This document shows, one piece after another, positions 7,470-11,619 of a stretch of 11,619 nucleotides of DNA; position 1 is the stretch's first letter, and the number at the start of each line of letters is the position of its first letter. A program made the position numbers and the translations under genes. The notes under the pieces were generated by a model. The model did no database searches and was not told the DNA's origin. It saw only the letters and a program-made list of their open reading frames with translations. The DNA is from CAZUGH01 sp964619785 (GTDB taxonomy: Bacteria; Bacillota; Clostridia; Lachnospirales; Lachnospiraceae), in NCBI GenBank assembly GCA_964619785.1, contig CAZUGH010000056.1:1-11619 (forward strand), given 5' to 3'.

Positions 7470-9113
7470 ATGAAGAAGAAATTATTTTCCCTTATGATGG
7501 CAGTTATGATGTTTAGTACTGTCCTGGGGCAGCAACCGGTAATAGCAGCAAAGAAACCTAAATTGGCGACTTCGTCAAAATCATTTGTTCTTCTTGAGAA
7601 GAAGACGAAGAAATTGACGGTAAAGAATAAGGGGAAAGCTAAGATTGTTTATCGTTCGAAGAATAAGAAGATTGCCAAGGTGAATAAGTCTGGCAAGGTA
7701 ACTGGTGTGAAGAAGGGCTCTACACAGATTATGCTATATGTTACAAAGTCTGGTAAGAAGACAAAGCTAGTTGCCAAGGTTAAGGTTGTTAAGAAAGCTA
7801 AGAAACTGAAGTTGACAAATAGTAAAAATGAGGCTTTGACAGAACTTAGCTTGAGTAAAGGAAGCAAGACGACGTTAAAGGCGAAGAAATCTCCATCATC
7901 TTCGAATGATACGATTACATGGAGCACTTCAAATAAAGAAATCGCTACGGTCTCTTCGAAGGGTGTTGTTAAGGCTCTGAAGAAGGGAACTTGTAAGATT
8001 ACTGCGAAGGGCAAGTATAGCAAGACCAAACAAAGCATCTCATTGACAGTGACGGGGCAGAATTTGGCGTCTCTCAAGCAGACATATGCCAATGATTTCC
8101 TCATTGGTGCTGCATTAAATACATATCAATTCAATGATGCAGAAGCAGCTGAAATCATTACGGAGCAGTTCGATAGTATGACGATGGAGAATTCCATGAA
8201 GCCGGAATCTTTATTGGATCGAGTGGCAACGGTTGCATCGAAGAGTAATACAGAAGTTGCAATCAATACAGAGACACTTGAAAATGTACTTTCCACTGCT
8301 AAGAAGTATAACATGAAGCTACGTGGACATTGCCTCGTTTGGCATTCACAGACTCCATCGTGGTTCTTCAAGGAGAATTACACTGGAAATAAAGATGTCA
8401 GCAAGGATGTCATGACAGCACGTATGGAGAACTATATCAAGACGGTTATGACATATTGCCAGACCAAATATCCAGGTGTTGTATACGCTTGGGATGTGGT
8501 AAATGAGGCGATGAGCGATGGCGGTGGAGATGCCAATGGATATCGTAATGCGGGTTCTAATTGGTATACCATTTACCAAGATGGAAGTTTCATCGAGAAG
8601 GCTTTTGAATTCGCGGCCAAGTACCGAGCTGAGGGTGTGAAATTATTCTATAATGATTACAATGAATATGCACCAGCAAAGCGTGATCATATTTACAATA
8701 TGGCAAAGAACCTGTATGACAAAGGATACCTTGATGGTATAGGCATGCAATCTCACTACAGTATGGATTATCCAAATACTGAATTGGTGGAAGCTGCAAT
8801 CAAAAAGTATGCAAGCATTGGACCAAATCTGGAAATTCAATTGACAGAGTTGGATATTCACAACACAGACAATACAACCGAGGGAAATCAGAAATTAGCT
8901 ACGAAATATGGCGATTTGTTCAAGATGTTGGTTCGCTTAGACCGAGCAAAAGAAGCTAATATCACAGGAGCAACCTTCTGGGGACTTACAGATGACTCTT
9001 CTTGGTTGACAAATTTCAAGGGCGAGACGAGTTATCCGTTGCTCTTTGATGAAAATCTCATCGCTAAGGCTGCTTTTAACGCGGTCATTGATGCAGCTAA
9101 AATACAGGGATAA
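7470..9113 (+). CDS. Secreted GH10 endo-1,4-beta-xylanase with two Big2 domains
   Basis: This 547-residue extracellular xylanase is a paralogue of the enzyme at 1806. The signal peptide (MKKK then a hydrophobic core to about residue 20) is probably cut after A26. The first Big2 domain (about 28-116) is extremely basic: residues 28-120 hold 32 lysines and one acidic residue. A second, more ordinary Big2 domain spans about 117-196, with WSTSNKEIATVSSKG (151-165) as its core motif. There is no Pro/Thr linker, and the GH10 domain runs from about 200 to 544. Landmarks are NSMKPE (241-246), GHCLVWHSQTP (286-296), WDVVNE with the acid/base E346, GIGMQSH (423-429), LTELD with the nucleophile E460, and TFWGLTDDSSW (502-512). 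The ATG follows an AAAGGTGA site by 6 nt. It lies between a helicase and feoA with short gaps on both sides, an odd place for a polysaccharidase. Confidence 0.95.
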   Translation: MKKKLFSLMMAVMMFSTVLGQQPVIAAKKPKLATSSKSFVLLEKKTKKLTVKNKGKAKIVYRSKNKKIAKVNKSGKVTGVKKGSTQIMLYVTKSGKKTKLVAKVKVVKKAKKLKLTNSKNEALTELSLSKGSKTTLKAKKSPSSSNDTITWSTSNKEIATVSSKGVVKALKKGTCKITAKGKYSKTKQSISLTVTGQNLASLKQTYANDFLIGAALNTYQFNDAEAAEIITEQFDSMTMENSMKPESLLDRVATVASKSNTEVAINTETLENVLSTAKKYNMKLRGHCLVWHSQTPSWFFKENYTGNKDVSKDVMTARMENYIKTVMTYCQTKYPGVVYAWDVVNEAMSDGGGDANGYRNAGSNWYTIYQDGSFIEKAFEFAAKYRAEGVKLFYNDYNEYAPAKRDHIYNMAKNLYDKGYLDGIGMQSHYSMDYPNTELVEAAIKKYASIGPNLEIQLTELDIHNTDNTTEGNQKLATKYGDLFKMLVRLDRAKEANITGATFWGLTDDSSWLTNFKGETSYPLLFDENLIAKAAFNAVIDAAKIQG

Positions 9114-9126
9114 TATCCTAGATAAT
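9088..9126 (+). promoter_or_regulatory. Possible feo promoter with overlapping operator-like repeats
   Basis: TTGATG (9088-9093), a 17-nt spacer and TAATAT (9111-9116) form a weak sigma-70-type promoter across the end of the xylanase gene. Overlapping it are two exact GATAAT hexamers (9109-9114 and 9121-9126) separated by six bases, and a perfect short palindrome GGATAATATCC (9108-9118). The Fur box is classically described as repeated GATAAT hexamers, and iron-uptake genes follow directly. The sequence also contains the xylanase TAA stop, so chance resemblance in AT-rich DNA cannot be excluded. Confidence 0.35.
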
Positions 9127-9138
9127 GGGAGAATAAGC

Positions 9139-9363
9139 ATGACACTGAATGAGTTAGCAATAGGCAAACAAGCCAAAATTCTTAAGGTAAATGGTCAGGG
9201 TGCGCTTAGAGACCGTCTGCTTGATATGGGGCTGACACCGCGGACCCAGGTGATGGTGCGTAAGGTGGCACCAATGGGTGACCCCATTGAAGTGAATCTT
9301 CGAGGATATGAATTGACTCTTCGAATCCACGATTGCAAGAAAATAGAAGTGGAGGAAGTGTAG
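9139..9363 (+). CDS. feoA: FeoA, small SH3-like ferrous iron transport protein
   Basis: This 74-residue cytosolic protein assists FeoB in ferrous iron uptake. The FeoA pattern is clear: MTLNELAIGKQAKIL at the start, then ALRDRLLDMGLTPRTQV (22-38), APMGDPIEV (44-52) and LRGYELTLR (54-62), the SH3-like beta barrel. The start is the ATG at 9139, with GGGAG (9127-9131) 7 nt upstream. An in-frame upstream extension would lie within the xylanase 3' end and has no FeoA similarity. It starts 25 nt after the xylanase stop and its TAG directly abuts the feoB ATG. Confidence 0.94.
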   Translation: MTLNELAIGKQAKILKVNGQGALRDRLLDMGLTPRTQVMVRKVAPMGDPIEVNLRGYELTLRIHDCKKIEVEEV

Positions 9364-11364
9364 ATGGTATTTGCGTTAGCAGGAAATCAAAATTGTGGCA
9401 AGACCACATTATTTAATCAGTTAACAGGTTCGAACCAGCATGTAGGTAATTTCCCTGGTGTAACAGTAGACAGTAAAATCGGTGTGATTCGTGGCACAGA
9501 GGATCAGGTAGTTGACCTTCCCGGTATCTATTCGTTATCACCTTATACCTCGGAAGAGATTGTTACTCGTGATTTTATTACGAAAGAACGTCCAGATGGT
9601 ATTATAAATATTGTCGATGCAACCAACATCGAACGTAATTTTTACCTGACGCTTCAATTGATTCAGCTTGAAGTTCCGATGGTGATTGCATTGAATATGA
9701 TGGATGAAGTTCGCTCGAATGGTGGAACAATTCATGTTAATCAGCTAAAGGAAGAACTAGGGGTTCCTGTCATTCCAATCGCAGCTAGTAAAAATGAAGG
9801 TGTAGCTGAATTGATCGAGGTGGCATTGAGGACAGCGCAGGAGAAGCGTCTGCCGAAACGTCAGGATTTCTGTGCAGGGCCTGTGCATCGTACGCTTCAT
9901 GCGGTGACTTATTTGATTGAGGATCATGCAGAATTTGTTGGTATTCCACCTAAATTCATTGCAACAAAGTTGGTCGAGCGCGACCAACCATTGTTAGAGT
10001 CATTACATCTTAGTGACAACGAGATTGATATGATTGAACATAGTGTAACGGAGATGGAGACAGAGCTTGATACAGATCGCAAAGCTGCTATCGCCGATAT
10101 GCGTTATACGTTTATTGATAAGCTGGTAAAGACAGCGGTTGTGAAGCCACGTGAGAGTAAGCAGCACATTCGTAGTGTAAAGATTGACAATGTCCTTACC
10201 AACAAATACTTAGCAATCCCTCTCTTTTTACTAATCATGTTAAGCATTTTTGGATTGACCTTTGGGGTAATAGGAAGCTTTTTAAGTGATTTGTTAGGAC
10301 AGTTTATCGATTGGGTAACAAGTCTCGTTAGCCTAGGTTTGTTGAATTATGGTATTAATCCTGTGGTGCATTCGCTGATTGTTGATGGAATCTTTGCCGG
10401 TGTGGGAAGCGTATTATCCTTCATCCCAACAATCGTCGTATTATTTTTCTTCTTATCTTTCTTAGAGGATAGTGGCTACATGGCGCGAGTTGCCTTTGTG
10501 ATGGATAAGCTTTTGAGGAAAATAGGACTTTCAGGACGAAGCTTTGTCCCCATGTTAATCGGTTTTGGTTGTACGGTTCCAGCCGTTATGTCAGCTAGAA
10601 CATTAAGTAGTGAACGAGATCGCCGCATGACGATTTTACTCACCCCTTTTATGAGTTGTAGTGCAAAATTGCCAATCTACTCTGTTTTTACGATGGCATT
10701 TTTTCCGAAATATCAAGCACTCGTCATGATTGTATTGTACGTTATGGGAATTGTAATTGGCATTCTATGTGGTTTGCTTTTTAAAGAAACGGTCTTTCGT
10801 GGCAAGCCAGTGCCATTTGTCATGGAACTTCCAAACTATCGTTTGCCAAGCCCAAAGAGCGTATTTATGCTTCTGTGGGATAAGGCAAAAGATTTCCTGA
10901 CAAAAGCATTTACGGTTATTTTCCTTGCAACGATTATCATCTGGTTCTTCCAGACTTTTGATGCTCATTTAAATGTTGTAACAGATAGCAGTGAGAGCTT
11001 GCTTGCTTCAATCGGTCGGTTTATCTCACCAGTATTTAGACCGTTAGGAATCAATGATTGGAAGATTTCAACCGCACTAATCACAGGATTTACAGCAAAG
11101 GAAGCGGTAGTAAGTACGATGGCTGTCTTGATGGGAACTAGTACAGCTGCCCTGCCCGCTGCGTTATCGGCATTGTTCACGCCGTTCACAGCATTTGTAT
11201 TCTTGACATTCATTTTGCTCTATACACCATGTGTGGCAGCAGTTACAACTGTCCGTCGAGAAATGGGAAGCCGCAAGTCAGCGATATTCGTTGTCTTATT
11301 CCAAACAGGCGTTGCTTGGTTAATCTCATTCCTCGTATATCAGATTGGAAGCTTGATTTTATGA
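9364..11364 (+). CDS. feoB: FeoB, ferrous iron transporter with N-terminal GTPase domain
   Basis: This 666-residue membrane protein imports Fe(II) across the cytoplasmic membrane. The N-terminal G domain has G1 GNQNCGKTT (7-15), G2 region NFPGVTVD (29-36), G3 DLPG (51-54), G4 NMMD (111-114) and G5 ASK (141-143). A helical GDI-like segment covers about 165-270. Membrane spans start near residue 282. The first Gate region holds the FeoB hallmark LIGFGCTVPA with C403 (398-407), followed by AKLPIY (434-439). The second Gate region has GFTAKEAVVS (575-584) and YTPCVAAVTTVRRE (620-633) with C623. Length is normal for the shorter Firmicutes form. GGAGG (9351-9355), inside the end of feoA, lies 8 nt before the ATG. 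The stop overlaps the next ATG as ATGA. Confidence 0.97.
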   Translation: MVFALAGNQNCGKTTLFNQLTGSNQHVGNFPGVTVDSKIGVIRGTEDQVVDLPGIYSLSPYTSEEIVTRDFITKERPDGIINIVDATNIERNFYLTLQLIQLEVPMVIALNMMDEVRSNGGTIHVNQLKEELGVPVIPIAASKNEGVAELIEVALRTAQEKRLPKRQDFCAGPVHRTLHAVTYLIEDHAEFVGIPPKFIATKLVERDQPLLESLHLSDNEIDMIEHSVTEMETELDTDRKAAIADMRYTFIDKLVKTAVVKPRESKQHIRSVKIDNVLTNKYLAIPLFLLIMLSIFGLTFGVIGSFLSDLLGQFIDWVTSLVSLGLLNYGINPVVHSLIVDGIFAGVGSVLSFIPTIVVLFFFLSFLEDSGYMARVAFVMDKLLRKIGLSGRSFVPMLIGFGCTVPAVMSARTLSSERDRRMTILLTPFMSCSAKLPIYSVFTMAFFPKYQALVMIVLYVMGIVIGILCGLLFKETVFRGKPVPFVMELPNYRLPSPKSVFMLLWDKAKDFLTKAFTVIFLATIIIWFFQTFDAHLNVVTDSSESLLASIGRFISPVFRPLGINDWKISTALITGFTAKEAVVSTMAVLMGTSTAALPAALSALFTPFTAFVFLTFILLYTPCVAAVTTVRREMGSRKSAIFVVLFQTGVAWLISFLVYQIGSLIL

Positions 11365-11501
11365 GTATACTAGATTACGTTATATTAGCAATTGTGGCGA
11401 TGGCAGTCGTCGGTGCAATTCTCTATTTGAGAAAGCACGGTAATCCCTGCCAGGGATGCGACGGTTGTAGTCATGTGAGTGATTGCAAGAAAAAGAGATA
11501 A
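11361..11501 (+). CDS. FeoB-associated Cys-rich membrane protein
   Basis: This 46-residue protein has one membrane span (about 4-23), then a short tail with CQGCDGCSHVSDC: cysteines C30, C33, C36 and C42 spaced C-x2-C-x2-C-x5-C, and a basic KKKR end. Small proteins of this plan commonly follow feoB in Firmicutes; the cysteines may bind iron or sense redox state, but no biochemical role is established. The ATG overlaps the feoB stop as ATGA, so translation is probably coupled to feoB; only a weak GGAAG (11346-11350) precedes it. The frame is open farther upstream inside feoB, but the overlap start gives the family-typical length. Confidence 0.85.
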   Translation: MSILDYVILAIVAMAVVGAILYLRKHGNPCQGCDGCSHVSDCKKKR

Positions 11502-11619
11502 CCAAATTTCGTTTCGAACCCTACAGCTGGGGGGACTTGCTAGGTGTGTTGGCCGGCGGAGGTGCTGGAAACCAAATTTCGTTACGAACCCTACAGCTGG
11601 GGGACTTGCTAGGTGTGTT
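11500..11619. repeat. GC-rich ~50-bp direct repeat, two copies 70 bp apart, cut by the window edge
   Basis: Copy 1 (11500-11550) and copy 2 (11570-11619) are the same sequence apart from a T to A change (11514 versus 11584) and one G fewer in a G run (six versus five). A 20-bp segment rich in G and C (11551-11570, with the palindrome GCCGGC) lies between them. The 70-bp unit is 57% GC (40 of 70), above the visibly AT-richer genes. Each copy has a small TTCG/CGAA stem with a 3-nt loop and an imperfect CCTA-GC/GC-TAGG hairpin; both differences fall in the loops. Copy 1 starts at the stop codon of the preceding gene. Copy 2 ends at the window edge, so copy number and nature are unresolved: tandem repeat array, intergenic repeat family or edge of a mobile element. 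Confidence 0.85.

Noticed and set aside
9046..9138. N-terminal extension of FeoA to 105 residues
   Set aside because: The extra residues are the xylanase 3' end read in another frame; FeoA similarity and a GGGAG site begin at 9139.
11229..11360. Longer 90-residue form of the Cys-rich protein
   Set aside because: The added part overlaps the feoB end in another frame; the ATGA overlap start gives a clean membrane span and normal size.
11500..11619. CRISPR array
   Set aside because: A repeat near 50 bp with a 20-bp gap, non-identical copies and only one complete intervening segment do not fit known arrays; no cas gene is in view. More flanking sequence could reopen this.
11500..11619. tRNA gene, suggested by GGGTTCGAA on the minus strand
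   Set aside because: The bases beside GTTCGAA do not form a T-stem, and no anticodon arm or acceptor stem can be placed.

Overview
The window looks like chromosome from an anaerobic, plant-fibre-degrading member of the Lachnospiraceae (Butyrivibrio/Pseudobutyrivibrio-like). This is inferred from the moderately low GC, strong GGAGG/AAAGG ribosome binding sites, very lysine-rich Big2-type Ig domains on secreted GH10 xylanases, a 'cytidylate kinase-like' protein of the type common in that family, and a feoA-feoB-Cys-rich iron operon. The genus is a guess; no rRNA or tRNA gene is present to support it.

Layout. Positions 1-84 hold the last 27 codons of an unrecognised plus-strand gene. It converges on a minus-strand sodium:solute symporter (172-1632), and a 12-bp hairpin at 104-136 with T-rich tracts on both sides can terminate both. 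The symporter and a first secreted GH10 xylanase (1806-3377) diverge from a 173-bp region carrying a promoter for each and a dyad at the symporter start site. A cytidylate kinase-like gene (3457-4065) follows with its own extended -10 and a strong terminator (4074-4104). Directly behind that terminator a third extended -10 precedes gltX (4163).

From gltX to 11501 six genes run in one direction with gaps of at most 25 nt: gltX, a UvrD-family helicase (14-nt overlap), a second GH10 xylanase (15-nt gap), feoA (25-nt gap), feoB (0-nt gap) and a small FeoB-associated Cys-rich membrane protein (4-nt overlap). The housekeeping genes, the extracellular polysaccharidase and the ferrous-iron importer have no evident functional link. 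A weak promoter/operator candidate at the xylanase stop codon could give feo separate control.

The two xylanases share a plan: signal peptide, highly basic Big2 region, then GH10 domain with both catalytic glutamates intact. They probably cut xylan outside the cell while held at the cell wall by the basic domain. The symporter might import a small solute, but its substrate cannot be read from the sequence.

The least explained element is at the right edge. Starting at the stop codon of the last gene, a GC-rich ~50-bp sequence occurs twice (11500-11550 and 11570-11619) with a 20-bp intervening segment. The second copy is cut by the window edge, so this may be the start of a longer array.
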